A stretch of DNA of 64,000 nucleotides from Effrenium voratum. Its lineage: Eukaryota > Sar > Dinophyceae > Suessiales > Symbiodiniaceae. A program made the position numbers and the translations under genes. Below are positions 8,407 to 18,830 of the stretch, in pieces. The stretch lies in contig CAUJNA010001499.1 of assembly GCA_963377175.1 (NCBI GenBank), positions 1 to 64,000 on the forward strand, read 5' to 3'. The stretch's first letter is position 1. Every line of letters starts with the position of its first letter. The notes under the pieces were generated by a model that was not told where the DNA came from, did not search any database, and saw only the letters and a list, made by a program, of their open reading frames with translations.

Positions 8407-10763
8407 GACCTCAGCGGTGGTCAGCTGTCATTCCAATTGGCCGCAGACACGAGAGTTTCGACCATTTTGACGATTGGACCACATCCCCTCATGACGTCGC
8501 GATGGAATTCCTTTGGTCGGGGAATACCCGGTTCATGCACCTTGTTCCACCGAGAGTTCATGAACCGGCGGCAGCAGATGATGTTGCGATCGCTGATGAT
8601 GTATGGGACGACAACTCTTCCCCCGACGATCAGTCCGGAGATGCAGACGATGCCTCATTTGAGGGAGGTCAAGATGGATTTCGACACATTGAGTTCTTCG
8701 ACGACCTCCAGGAGACATTGCAACTTGATGGGGAATTTGGCGCTTCCGTCAACTTGTTCATCAGGACTCCTGAGGGGAAAACCAGCTGTGGAAGAGTCCC
8801 TCTGAATGCGGATGCTGCATATGCAGTCCAGTGTGTCTTCGCTGACTACGATCCAGCAGAACACAAAATTTACAAAGGCGCAAAACGCATCTTGCCGCAA
8901 GAAGCCATTAAGGACCATCACATCGTGTCAAACGAGATACTGACTGTGACGTGCCGCATCAGGGGTGGTGCAAAGCCCCAGATTGAGGAAGAAACAGCAT
9001 TGCGCAGGATTACCACTTTCCTTGCTAGCAAGACGTTGCCTTGGAAGGATGCAGAACAGGCGGCCAGGCTCCTGTGGAATCAGGCTGAATCCTCCGAGAA
9101 AGATACTATTGGCCAGGCAAGGACTGACGGTGAGCTTGGAAAACAGATCCGACTCGTGATCAAGGCCCATAGCCTCGGCATGAAAAATTATTTCCCACAT
9201 AAAGACAGGAGGAACAACCAGCCAAAGATTGCACAATCGAGGATTACGCTGCAGGACATCAACCTCCTCCCGGGGACTTTCGTTTGCGAAAACGGTGAGG
9301 ATGCCCCGATTACGCATGTTTTTCAGCTTGCAGGGAGAGGCCTGTGCACAGCATTGCCAGATGATTTCTTTCAGATAGCTGCGGCCGGGAAAACATTGTC
9401 CTCTCAGGAGCTCTCCATCTTGACCCTGGAACCACCTCCGAAGGGATGCAATCTCAAGTGTGATGAGGTCTTTTTCCCAGCTCTCGATGTCTCGGGCAGA
9501 CACATCATTATTGCGGGATGGATCATCCAATGTGGTCAGAAGAAGGTTGCCACTGCGAAGGTCGCCAATCAGGACATTAAGCTACCAACCACGACCACAA
9601 TCAACATCGCCACTTTTCGGGATGAGTGGAATCATGAATCTCCGAGCTGGAATGATTTTGCGGCTCAACCGGCAAAGCTTGTGCTGGAGCTCCTTCAGAT
9701 TGACACAGAGTCGATATACGAGATTTGGGGCCGCACGTGGAGATTTGATTCTAGGCCAGCAAAACCTGAAAGAGCCAACAGTTTTTGCATTTGGGTCAAG
9801 ACGAACGAGGAGAATTCCATCAAGCTTTTTCGGAAGAGCGGTACATCAATTCCACCATTTTATGTCAATGGCAAATTTCAACAGAGCGCCCACAATATTC
9901 CGAAGGTCCTCAGGGAAATCAGGATTTTTTGGGCAGGCAGAGACATCAAACCTGCCACGCTTGTTGCAGCCCATCATGGACATTACGGCCTTGTCAAAGG
10001 AAGATCAGGAGTTGGCATCCGCCTGCAGGAGGCTGCGTTTCGTGAGGTTTGGAAGAAAGAATGCCCGGACAAACCCTTTCCTGAGCGATTTGATCTTGCG
10101 ATTCATTTTCGATTGCTCGGTGTTCCATCGCAAGCGCGCCATCCTGAAATTGCGGATTTTCTCCAGAAGGCGGGTATCAAGGGTCGGCCCCTTCGGAAGA
10201 CTGGACAGATTTGGCTTATCGCAGCGGCCCAAGACATCAAAGACACCTGAGTTTCGCTCAATGGCAAGCCGGTTGTTTTTGAAAGGATCCTGGACGAAGT
10301 TGCACCCCATCAGCCAATTGTTGCATGCGCCCAACGCCCATCGCTGCGGCAAGTCGCCTCAGGGGAAGACATCCTGCAGACCAACGACCCTTGGAAGCAG
10401 AAACCGAGCATCGCCCCAAGCGCAATCTTGGACATTGGCAATCCACAATCGAAGCAGATACAGCAGACATGTCGTGATGTCAAGGCCCTGCAGACTGGTT
10501 TTCAGGCCATCCAGGAGTCTATCCAATCCCTGCAGACCAAGGCAACAGTTCAGGAACGATCCACGGAACAGCTTCGGACCGATCTGCGCCGGACTCAAAG
10601 TGCTTTCGATGAGACTCTCCGTCAAGCGCTTGCGGATCAGTCGCAATCGCTTATGCTGTCCATCAAAGAGATGCTCAGACCAGACGGTCAGGACCAACCT
10701 GCCAGGCCACCTAAATCCAGGAGAAGGGATTTGGAGGTTACCGAAGAGATCATGGAGGACTAG
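8349..10763 (+). pseudogene. LINE-1 ORF1, ubiquitin-like repeat 3, C-terminal domain and coiled coil
   Basis: This frame continues ORF1 after the frameshift near 8380. An acidic stretch (DDVWDDNSSPDDQSGDADD) precedes a third ubiquitin-like unit from VNLFIRTPEGKT to RIRGG (8955-8969), the closest of the three to ubiquitin's RLRGG end. Further on, a segment with GRSGVGIRLQEAAFREVW and ending IWLIAAAQ corresponds to KGYGARLSEADYPAVW and VWLVAA in LINE-2. It may be an RRM-like RNA-binding domain as in L1 ORF1 proteins (inference). A TGA at 10248-10250 interrupts the frame. Beyond it the same frame encodes a coiled coil with QSLQTKATVQERSTEQLRTD, ending in the basic KSRRR at a stop at 10761-10763. 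Confidence 0.75.
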
Positions 10764-10767
10764 CTGC

Positions 10768-12054
10768 ATGGTCCCAGACAGGAAGCTTGCTGACCATTGT
10801 GGGGTTTGGACCTGTCTTGGTCCCGGGGTTAATACAATGATCGGCAATATTGACTGTCTTTTTGGGACATTTATCACCAGCTTCGATCCCGCTGGTGTGT
10901 CACGTGAATACTTACTGCATTCCATTTTGGCAAACTGGAACTCTTCACTGCTCCAATGGTGGGTTGTGTGGAGATCTTTTTTGCAGAATACATCATTTGC
11001 TTCCCATGAATGGGGTCGTGGACGAGCATCAATCTATATTATTCGCATTCAATTGCGACAGACTCCTCGAGGGAAACGTGGTTACGAACAAACCCTTGGC
11101 GTGAATTCACAATATTTCAGTGATCAGTCATTCAATACTTTGCTTGGCTGCCGAATTGGGGAAGCAAGCAATCCCGGCCCCGGTCACCCTTTGACCGCAT
11201 GCCAGCCTTTCAATGTAAATTTCGTCAATGTTACCAAACTCCGGAAACACTCTGACGAAGTCATGAATTTGCACGAGCAGTATCCGGGTATAACGATGCT
11301 CGCGGAGACCTCTGCAGATGAAAATGCGATTGCATACTTCCAACGTACCGCTGCCAGGAAGCGCTTGTCCTTCTTTACTGGAGCACCTTGCGGTACCCGG
11401 AATAATTGCGGACAAGGTCGCCCACTTTTTGGAGGAGTTGGTGCTTTGACTTCGCAGCGATCACGCATGCCATCTGCCCAGGTAGAATGGGAAGGCTTCT
11501 GCTCCACGAGATATTTGGAGACGATCACGCAGGTTGGCAATATCCAAATCCTGTGCATCGTTCTGTACCTGCACCCGGAAGCTGAGAATTTTTCGCTATT
11601 CAAAAAGGATATCAACGAATCACTTCTGCAACAGGCTGTAACCCAGGCTTCGGTCTGGCATGGCTTCAGTATCATTGCGGCGGATTTCAATGGAGACGTC
11701 ACGCAGACGGATGCCTGGCGTACCCTGCAATCCATGGGATGGGCGGAGGCGCATGGTTTTGCGGAGGAGGTGCTTTCTACACCCACCCTGCCAACCTATG
11801 ATGATACTTCAAAGATTGACTCTATCCTCTTCTCACCACAGATTGCAAAGTATGTTTCCAGCATACGCACAATTCGTGAATTTCAATTTCCGCGTCACCA
11901 CCCGCTTGTGGTTGAGTGCAAGCTGGATGCGATACAAGACCATTTCATTTCCTGGATCTCTCCGAAGCCTTTTTCGGATGAGCAGATGAAACAATTCGGA
12001 GATGAGCAATTCAATGACTTTTTTTATCGATTTCCTCCACCAAGGAGACCTTGA
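10768..12054 (+). CDS. LINE-1 ORF2, APE-type endonuclease segment
   Basis: The frame starts at ATG 10768, four bases after the ORF1 stop; the part of the same frame upstream of this ATG is a shadow. The segment CRIGEASNPGPG (about 11150-11185) marks the usual entry to ORF2 in this group. The endonuclease follows: an ETS motif (LAETSADE) where the metal-binding Glu is expected, IIAADFNGD for the GDFN motif, SKIDSILFS, and FPRHHPLVVE for the terminal SDH-like motif. It would nick target DNA to prime reverse transcription. The frame is lost in a T-run near 12017-12025, where a single-base indel separates it from the reverse transcriptase frame. Confidence 0.8.
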   Translation: MVPDRKLADHCGVWTCLGPGVNTMIGNIDCLFGTFITSFDPAGVSREYLLHSILANWNSSLLQWWVVWRSFLQNTSFASHEWGRGRASIYIIRIQLRQTPRGKRGYEQTLGVNSQYFSDQSFNTLLGCRIGEASNPGPGHPLTACQPFNVNFVNVTKLRKHSDEVMNLHEQYPGITMLAETSADENAIAYFQRTAARKRLSFFTGAPCGTRNNCGQGRPLFGGVGALTSQRSRMPSAQVEWEGFCSTRYLETITQVGNIQILCIVLYLHPEAENFSLFKKDINESLLQQAVTQASVWHGFSIIAADFNGDVTQTDAWRTLQSMGWAEAHGFAEEVLSTPTLPTYDDTSKIDSILFSPQIAKYVSSIRTIREFQFPRHHPLVVECKLDAIQDHFISWISPKPFSDEQMKQFGDEQFNDFFYRFPPPRRP

Positions 12055-15000
12055 CCCAGAATCACCGAACGGGTGCACACTTGAGGACTGGTCGCTCGCT
12101 GTCGAACGTGCAGTCCACAAGACCTTGATCTTGAAAACTGCCAAAGGTCTCAAGTCCACGCAGAGAGGACGAGGGAATCAACCACGGTATAAGCAATTCA
12201 AGTTTGAGTTTGGTGCCAAGATTGCTAGACACGGTGACTTTGTACCTAGTACTCACCTGGCGAACACCAATCACAAGCAGGTTGTGAAACAAGTTCGCCG
12301 CCTCGAAAGCATCCAGCGTATGCTCCGAAAATTTGGAGAGCACGAGGTCGAAACAGTTGCGAGAGACTGGAATGCTGTACAGCAATCGGCGGGCTTCCCT
12401 GGAGGTTTTGCCCGATGGACCACCCGAGAACTCCCTAGATATCCATCAGCCGATATCATTCGGGATCTTTGTGGCCTTGTCATTGAGCACGAGGCAAATC
12501 TTGCCAGGGGGATTGCCGAGGAGAAAAAGAAAGCATGGGTTGACCGTCTCAATGCCTCATGGAAAACACAGGGCAATCGAATTTCGCATCAGGTCTCTAA
12601 ATCGAGGGGATTTCCTTTCCTAACGAGAGTACACAAGCAGAGTGATCATCTTTGCACAAGGATTCGTCGGACAGGGAAAGGGCTGCCCATTTTCTGTCTG
12701 CCTTTTGCGCCGCCACAGGATTCGCAGATTTTATGGAACCATCAGCTAATACCGTGGATATCCCTTGACCAGGGCACTTTCAGCATTCCCCACCAAGGTA
12801 ATGAGGTCACTATTACCCTCTCGCATTGGTTACTTGATCCTCCACGGATGCAACAGGAGTTTTTCTCTTATTGGTCTCAATTCTGGGAGTCGGAGGAACC
12901 ACCAGGTGGACCTTTCGTTGATCCGGATCTGATCAGACCCGAATGGATCCTTAATTATACCCCGATCCTCACCCTGGAGTCCCTCAACCAGGCTATCCAA
13001 CATACAAAGAGCAATACTGCCCCCGGAGCTGATGGATGGCGCATTGCGGAGCTCAAGGCGCTCGGGGATATCCCTCTTGCGATTTGGGTGCAGGTATTTA
13101 ACCACATTCTAGATGGTTCACAGCCATGGCCGGATGTTTTTTGCTGGGCAAAGGTCGTTCTTCCTGGTAAATGTGATCATCCTACACGAATTGCAGATGG
13201 CAGGCCCATCAACATCCTGCCCTTGCTATATCGCCTTGGACTCAAAGCGATCACGCGAGAGGTTCTCCTGAAAATGACAGCGGTTTTGCCATCCTCCATC
13301 ATCGGAGGTCTCCCGAAACGTAGGGGAGATACATTGTGGTACAGTACCCAGTATCTCATTGAACAGGCAATCAGATCTGATTCAGAATTGCACGGTACGG
13401 TTACTGATCTTCAGAAATTTTTCAACACGATTCCGCGCACGTTCCTTGAGGCTATCCTCATCAAGTTCGGCATTGATGCTAAATTTGTCCGCCAGTGGCT
13501 AAGCTTACTGCATCAGCTCAAACGTTGTGTTGTAATCCAACAGGATATCAGCGCACCTCGCCTCTCGAGTTGTGGAGTTCCTGAGGGTGACCCTTTCGCG
13601 GTCGTTGCGGCAATTGCTATTGGGGCAGCACTCCATTCATGTGTCACCAGACACACTGAATCACAGGTCCTCATTTATATTGACAACATCGAATTGATCT
13701 CATCGTCCTCCCAGGACATTTGCGATGGCACCGAGGTTGCACTTGAATTTTTCCGGCAGTGGAATTTCAAGGTTGACTTGGACAAGTCTTGGGCTTGGAC
13801 TACGGCTTCCACAAGATGCTTGGAGATTAAATCCAATTTTGCATATTGCAACGCCAAGCAGAATCTTGGAAGTTATGCCAGATACAAGAGAAGCAACAAG
13901 CATGGTACCCTTACATCCAGAATCAATGAGGGTACGAGGCGAGCTGGTATCATTGCGTCCCTTCCCAGTGAACCACAAGCACGTCTTGATGCAGTTGCTG
14001 CAGGACCGATACAAGCTGCACTCTACGGCAGTGAGGTTTCCTACATTGGGAAAAAGGCGCTGAAGCCAATGCAGAGACATATTGCGAGAATTTTGGCGAA
14101 GCCACACAAGGGAGTGAACCCAAACGCCGTGCTACTCACCTACAGAAGGGGCACTTCCGACCCGCGCATATGTGCAATTATTCGAGCAGCAAGGTCGGCC
14201 AGACGGGCAATCCACACGATGCCAATTGTCTTCAAGGATTTTTGGACAACGCTTGTAAATGATCCGGGTAATCCAAACCGCACATTTGGGCCGATGAGTG
14301 TGCTTGCAGCGTATTTCACCTCTCTTGGAATCAAACCCCACGCAGGAGGCTATCTTACGCTACAGGGAATTTCCCCGGTTGACTTTATCAATGGTCCCTT
14401 TACCCAGGTTGAGGAGATCTTGCTCACGGCATGGACCAGACAGGTGCAAGCAGAACTCCATGAACGGCATGAGCTTGGGGATCTTGCAAAAGTTAGCCCG
14501 GAGCTTACATACAGGGCCTTGAAGAAGCTTGAACCAAAGGACGCCAAAGTTGTCAGGACCTACCTTTGTGGTGGTTTCCCGACAAACTGTCAAGCCCATC
14601 ATTGGAAGAATATCCAAACTGACTGCCTTTGCTGTGGAGCGCAAGATACTCGTGCGCATCGGATCAAACGATGTTGTGCGACGGGTGAGGTCCGACAGGT
14701 TTTTACCATCCTCCAGGAACTGAGTGAGATCCAGGCAGCTGCCCCATGGGCCATTCACACTGAGGAAAGATCGACCATTGCCAAACTCATACAGGGAATT
14801 CCGTTCCCCTCAATTGAGAGAACTATTGAGTCTGCAGGACAACTCGTATGCTTCACTGACGGCAGTTGCATTGATTCAAAGCTCTATGGATGTGCTCAGG
14901 CTTCGTGGGCTGTTGTCTATACAAACCGGCCTCTTGAAGAACTTGATAGAATACCCCCGCAGGATTTCCAGGCAATCGTTTCACAATTCCAGGTTTTCAA

Positions 15001-16150
15001 ATGCGGACGGGTGCCAGGACGTCAGACGATCACACGAGCCGAGATCCTTGCAATTGCATGTGCTTTCCATGCTTCCAAAGATGTTGAGGTTGTCAGTGAT
15101 AGCCAAACTGCACTCCAGATCACAAATGACATCGTCTCAGGAGCATGTATATCGCGATTCTGCTTACATCCGAATTATGACGTCGTCAACTTCCTCTACG
15201 AGGCTATCCACAAATGGCCTCTGAGCCTTCGCAACGTCACACTAACGAAGGTCAAGAGCCATTTTATTCCGGAGCATCAGGGGAGAGCACTCGTACATGC
15301 AGCAGGGAATGAGGCAGCTGACTTTGCCGCTAAAGAGGTGCTGAACTGCCAGATCCCAGGATTCACTCACATTTTTCAGGCCCTGTCCCAACAGACAAAA
15401 CATTCGGATCATACTTTGCCGACTTTGTACAAGGCAATTGCTCGTGCAATCCGTTCGTATGTGTCAAAGGCTGTTGAGCATGAGACTGTTGAAAGAATCC
15501 CGCTTGTCAGTGAGAACACCTATAGCGGCATTTATCCTCTCAGATATTACAATCCTGACCATGAGGATGAGTGGCGCCGGGCATCTCCGTGGGGTGTTAC
15601 ATTCAATTGCAAACTATTGCACTGGCTTCAGGAACTCCTTTGGCCTCCTGAGGATGCAGCCACACGCCACATTACCTGGAATGAACTCCTCGTTTCATTT
15701 CGATTGCACAGTGGTCTTTGTATCCCGACGGCCAATCCAATTTTGCCGACAACATATCTCACGCCAGGTATCCACAAGGTTTTCAATTATGAACAGAAAA
15801 CCCTTGGGGGTGAGAGTTTTGCCTTCCGCAGCAGCCTGCAATCGCTGAGTACTGTCCTTGGACAGCCACTCGTGCCGTGGCACCGTGCAGCAGCCCGTGT
15901 AAACACACATGAGACTTTTGGATATTCATGGCATGCTGCCGGTTTTCTTGCAAGGCCGCGCTTTCCTTTTGAGAATGAGACCATTGACTTGTTGCATCAC
16001 TATTTTGCCAAGCAGTCGGGCAAACCTGCCACCGGGACCATCTTGAAAGTTCCGACTCATTCAATCACACCTGAACCAGAAGACATCGCACATGACCCAG
16101 AACTTCACAGACGGGGATACTTGCGTTTAGCCAAGCTGAGACGCGGCTGA
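12002..16150 (+). CDS. LINE-1 ORF2, reverse transcriptase, zinc finger and RNase H
   Basis: About 1382 codons. The reverse transcriptase shows NTAPGADGWR, then motif A TVTDLQKFFNTI, motif B SCGVPEGDPFAV and motif C LIYIDNIEL (YIDN at 13676-13687), where the second catalytic Asp of the usual YxDD is Asn. A CCHC-like finger, CLCCGAQDTRAHRIKRC, lies near 14625-14680. RNase H has all four acidic positions: FTDGS, TRAEIL, VSDSQ and GNEAADFAA. The C-terminus carries a conserved block with LLHWLQELLWP followed by ITWNELLVSF, also present in LINE-2. The frame is uninterrupted to the stop at 16150. The original ORF2 began upstream with the endonuclease. Confidence 0.9.
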   Translation: MSNSMTFFIDFLHQGDLDPESPNGCTLEDWSLAVERAVHKTLILKTAKGLKSTQRGRGNQPRYKQFKFEFGAKIARHGDFVPSTHLANTNHKQVVKQVRRLESIQRMLRKFGEHEVETVARDWNAVQQSAGFPGGFARWTTRELPRYPSADIIRDLCGLVIEHEANLARGIAEEKKKAWVDRLNASWKTQGNRISHQVSKSRGFPFLTRVHKQSDHLCTRIRRTGKGLPIFCLPFAPPQDSQILWNHQLIPWISLDQGTFSIPHQGNEVTITLSHWLLDPPRMQQEFFSYWSQFWESEEPPGGPFVDPDLIRPEWILNYTPILTLESLNQAIQHTKSNTAPGADGWRIAELKALGDIPLAIWVQVFNHILDGSQPWPDVFCWAKVVLPGKCDHPTRIADGRPINILPLLYRLGLKAITREVLLKMTAVLPSSIIGGLPKRRGDTLWYSTQYLIEQAIRSDSELHGTVTDLQKFFNTIPRTFLEAILIKFGIDAKFVRQWLSLLHQLKRCVVIQQDISAPRLSSCGVPEGDPFAVVAAIAIGAALHSCVTRHTESQVLIYIDNIELISSSSQDICDGTEVALEFFRQWNFKVDLDKSWAWTTASTRCLEIKSNFAYCNAKQNLGSYARYKRSNKHGTLTSRINEGTRRAGIIASLPSEPQARLDAVAAGPIQAALYGSEVSYIGKKALKPMQRHIARILAKPHKGVNPNAVLLTYRRGTSDPRICAIIRAARSARRAIHTMPIVFKDFWTTLVNDPGNPNRTFGPMSVLAAYFTSLGIKPHAGGYLTLQGISPVDFINGPFTQVEEILLTAWTRQVQAELHERHELGDLAKVSPELTYRALKKLEPKDAKVVRTYLCGGFPTNCQAHHWKNIQTDCLCCGAQDTRAHRIKRCCATGEVRQVFTILQELSEIQAAAPWAIHTEERSTIAKLIQGIPFPSIERTIESAGQLVCFTDGSCIDSKLYGCAQASWAVVYTNRPLEELDRIPPQDFQAIVSQFQVFKCGRVPGRQTITRAEILAIACAFHASKDVEVVSDSQTALQITNDIVSGACISRFCLHPNYDVVNFLYEAIHKWPLSLRNVTLTKVKSHFIPEHQGRALVHAAGNEAADFAAKEVLNCQIPGFTHIFQALSQQTKHSDHTLPTLYKAIARAIRSYVSKAVEHETVERIPLVSENTYSGIYPLRYYNPDHEDEWRRASPWGVTFNCKLLHWLQELLWPPEDAATRHITWNELLVSFRLHSGLCIPTANPILPTTYLTPGIHKVFNYEQKTLGGESFAFRSSLQSLSTVLGQPLVPWHRAAARVNTHETFGYSWHAAGFLARPRFPFENETIDLLHHYFAKQSGKPATGTILKVPTHSITPEPEDIAHDPELHRRGYLRLAKLRRG

Positions 16151-16490
16151 TGAGGTACTCCTTTTTCAGTTATTTGGATTCTCTGGAACGAATTTTGGGT
16201 GCGTTATGTTTCACAGGCTTTGAGTCTTAGTGACCGGCCTTGCATGTGGTTTGTTTTTCACAGGCTTTGTGTCTTGGTGACCGGCCTTTCGACTAGCTCC
16301 AGCTACTTGTGCAGGTGCGTTCGCCTAGGCTGGCGCATTTGCATGAACCCAGACCTGGGATCGTAATGTATGCGTGGGGAAGAGCTTGATTTTTCCCATC
16401 GCCCTTTGCCTATCGTCTCACCCCAAACCCTAAGAAGCAGGAATCAAACTCGGGTGGCTTCAGGATTGAAATCCTATCCCGGCGGGATTC
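16151..16490 (+). other. LINE-1 3' untranslated region
   Basis: Noncoding. A unit containing TTCACAGGCTTTG and GTGACCGGCCTT occurs twice in tandem (about 16208-16242 and 16256-16290). Pyrimidine-rich stretches follow, and the sequence ends in GC-rich DNA without a clear poly(A) tail. A small hairpin AGGAT/ATCCT near 16464 superficially resembles a tRNA T-arm but lacks the invariant loop. Confidence 0.5.
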
Positions 16491-16497
16491 TCTAGGA

Positions 16498-17000
16498 TCC
16501 AGCGGTGTCAGCGGTGTCAGCGGTGTCAGCGGTGTCGGTGGTGTCGGTCTCACAATCGAAAGATGCTCATGCTACCCGTGCTACCCGTGCTACCTGTGAT
16601 ACCTGGGATACCTGTCAAAAATCCGGCCAAGAGGCGCGTTGCTGCGCTTTTGAGTCGGGTCACATGGGTAGCATGGGTAGCATGGGTAGCATGGAGGTTT
16701 TTCAGGGTCACGGCTAACAAGCAATTAGTAATTTGGCCTGTTGCAAGCGGCATCTCTCAAAAAACTCTTGCTCCGTGCAAGGTACACCCCTGAAAATTCG
16801 CGAGCGCTAATGGCTTTTTGTTGGAAGCGTCTAAAACGGTTTTGAATTCGCCTAGACACAAGCTGCGGAGAAGCCGGCGCACTGCAAGCACGGCGGCACG
16901 ACGGCGGCAGCGGTGTCGGTGGTGTCGGTGGTGTCGGTGGTGTCGGTGGTGTCAGCGGTGTTAGCGGTGTCAGCGGTGTCAGCGGTGTGAAGCAAGATTT
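16498..17000. repeat. 9-bp and related minisatellites, partly palindromic
   Basis: AGCGGTGTC/GGTGGTGTC units occur in two arrays (about 16500-16550 and 16908-16990). Between them, CTACCCGTG units (about 16572-16605) and CATGGGTAG units (about 16663-16695) are complementary and could fold back on each other. Short ORFs over these arrays are products of the repeats. No gene was seen. Confidence 0.65.
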
Positions 17001-17029
17001 GCGCGATAAAATGCTGCCAGAGAGTTGCA

Positions 17030-17117
17030 GCTCCCTCCTTCCATCGGAGGCTTAGCGAGGAGGAGGTCCCTTTTAAGGGGCCTCCGACGAGGTAAACGGA
17101 GATGGAAGGAGGGCTCT
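17030..17117. repeat. Nested hairpin before FB2
   Basis: The arms CTCCCTCCTTCCATC and GATGGAAGGAGGG flank inner complementary stretches (ATCGGAGGC and GGCCTCCGAC). This makes an extended stem just left of the foldback element, comparable with the hairpins beside FB1 and upstream of FB3. Confidence 0.6.
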
Positions 17118-17123
17118 CCAAAA

Positions 17124-17648
17124 CTCTCTCTGTAGAGAGGGTTTCCCAAATGCATTTTAACGCAGCTACAGAGCTTCTCACACTCGTCAGACCAGGAAAC
17201 GACCCCGTCAGAGCAGATTTCTGAAAGCTAAAAACACTGCAGGACAGCTTGAGGATCCGCAGAAACGACCCCTCCAAGATGCGCAGTGATTTGCCGCCTC
17301 GTTGCGTTTCTGCAAGCCGAGCTTTGCCAAAGGAACCCTTTCCCTTTTTGTTTTTTGCACCGTTCATTTTTTGTTTTTTTGCACCGTTCATTTTTTGTTT
17401 TTTTTTGCACCGTTCACTTTTTTGGTTCTTTTTCTTTGGGAACCCTCAAAGCGAGGATTGCAGAAACGCAACGAGGCGGCAAATTGCAAGCATCTTGGAG
17501 GGGTCGTTTCTGCGGATCCTCAAGCTGTCCTGCAGTGTTTTTAGCTTTCAGAAATCTGCTCTGACGGGGTCGTTTCCTGGTCTGACGAGTGTGAGAAGCT
17601 CTGTAGCTGCGTTAAAATGCATTTGGGAAACCCTCTCTACAGAGAGAG
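17124..17648. mobile_element. Foldback element FB2
   Basis: The terminal inverted repeats begin CTCTCTCTGTAGAGAGGG and extend about 215 bp on each side, including the blocks GTTTCCCAAATGCATTTTAA and AGCTTGAGGATCCGC. A spacer rich in TTTTTTGCACCGTTCA repeats lies near 17340-17430. The spacer edge (GCCAAAGGAACCC...TTTCCC) resembles that of FB1, so the two are related although the arms differ. No target-site duplication was seen. The right end abuts a viral helicase gene cut just after its Walker A motif. Confidence 0.8.
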
Positions 17649-18830
17649 CCGGGCCAGGTGCGTCTTTCCGGTGCCCGGCAGGCCCGTGAGCAGCAGGGAG
17701 TTGCCGCCAGGCAGTGGCCCAGGGTTCGTCCACCCCGTTCCACCTCCGTTGTTTGGGGCGCTCCGCCTCCATGCGCGGCGCCCTGCTGCCCAGCAACGGC
17801 TTCGTCTTCCACGCGGTAGGCCGGCGTGCCGTCCGGGTGGCGCAGCGCCTCCAGCGCCCGCAGCCGCTCCGCGAAGCGCTTCGGCAGCCGCTGCGTCAGT
17901 CTTCACCTGCGCGAGTAGCGCGGCGGCGCGTCCAGGATGCGCCGGGCCTTGGCCACCAGTGCTCAAAGCCCAGGACCGCGTCATGGATGGGGCGGTAGGT
18001 GCCGTTGCTCAGCAGTCTCCTGGCGTAGACGAAGTCCCACACCATGCCCCCCCGTAGGCGAAGGCCTGAGAGAAGTCCGCGCCCGCGCCGTCCAGCTCGC
18101 TCCTTCGTGCTGCGCGCCCACGCGCCTATCATCGCGTTCACGCTGAGCTTGGCCAGTGCTCCTCGCCCTGCCACGCGGCGTCCATGCGCCAGCGCCGCCG
18201 CGTCCACATGGCTCCACGCGGAGATGCCCAACACAATGTGGTCCCAGCGGCAGACGCCCAGGTCCAGCACCGCGGCCAGCAAGAGCAAGAGAAGGCAGCT
18301 TGGGGCTCCGGGCGTACTCCATGACGCCGGGCGCATGCGGCTCTCCAGGCTGGTGGGTGCGCGCTCTCTCTCAGCGTCTTCTTGCTGTGGCAGTTGCGCA
18401 CAGCCTGCAGGTTTGCACATCTCCGCCGAGGGGTGCGAGAGTTCTGCGTGTGGCGCAACGCCCCACGCGCGTGCTAAGCTTGCAGGGCAACCTTGTGGAC
18501 ACTACGACCCGACGTGGGCCAGGTACTCATAGCACTTGTCGCGGAAGAAGCCCTTGCCTGGTTAGCCGGTGCTTTCCGCCCTGCAGGGAGCGCACGAGCT
18601 TCTTCTGCCCGTTGCGCAGCAGGATGTAGTCGTTGGGCCCCTTGAGTGGCTGGTTGTAGTCAAAGCCGCAGGCCCAGGTAAGAGTAGTAGTGCTGGCCCG
18701 CCCGGGTCAGCTGCCCGTCTGCAGCGCGTAGGCCCCCGGTCCGCGCCGCAAGTTACAGCACGACGGCTCCATCCGCCCCCGCGCGAGCCCGGGCGGCGGT
18801 CCGCGGCCTCCGTGAGCTGTCGTTGTCTCC
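17649..18830 (-). pseudogene. Viral polymerase-like/helicase replication protein, truncated copy
   Basis: Read on the minus strand from about 18830 down, the segments include NQPLKGPNDYILLRNGQKKL (about 18605-18660), DLGVCRWDHIVLGIS, KLSVNAMIG (which resembles the Kx3NSxYG motif B of family B polymerases), VWDFVYARRLLSNGTYRPIH and the helicase P-loop GLPGTGKTHLAR. The gene stops at the FB2 right end (17648) immediately after this Walker A. A longer copy lies at 29072-29995. Many small indels put consecutive segments in different frames, so this is a pseudogene. The polymerase assignment is inference; the P-loop NTPase is clear. Confidence 0.6.

Larger units (their letters stand above)
5520..16490 (+). 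mobile_element. LINE-1: DNMT-bearing non-LTR retrotransposon
   Basis: This is a two-ORF retrotransposon of about 11 kb. ORF1 carries a cytosine methyltransferase, ubiquitin-like repeats, a C-terminal domain and a coiled coil. ORF2 carries an APE endonuclease, reverse transcriptase, a CCHC zinc finger and RNase H. ORF2 starts at 10768, four bases after the ORF1 stop. The ends are approximate: the left boundary falls between the viral ATPase and the ATG at 5526, and the right boundary before the minisatellite at 16498. I found no target-site duplication and no clear poly(A) tail. Frameshifts near 5800, 8380 and 12020 and a TGA at 10248 show that this copy is inactive. It is only distantly similar to LINE-2. 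Confidence 0.85.

Noticed and set aside
9460..10763. Apparent long N-terminal extension of LINE-1 ORF2 in the third frame
   Set aside because: The overlapping frame carries conserved ORF1 sequence shared with LINE-2, and a good ATG lies four bases after the ORF1 stop, so the extension is a shadow.
16440..16500. tRNA-like 3' end (T-arm resemblance) at the end of LINE-1
   Set aside because: The loop lacks the invariant TTCRANY pattern and no acceptor or anticodon stem could be drawn.
5440..16500. Target-site duplication for LINE-1
   Set aside because: I compared the viral ATPase edge with the sequence after the 3' untranslated region and found no convincing repeat; the right flank has probably been rearranged.
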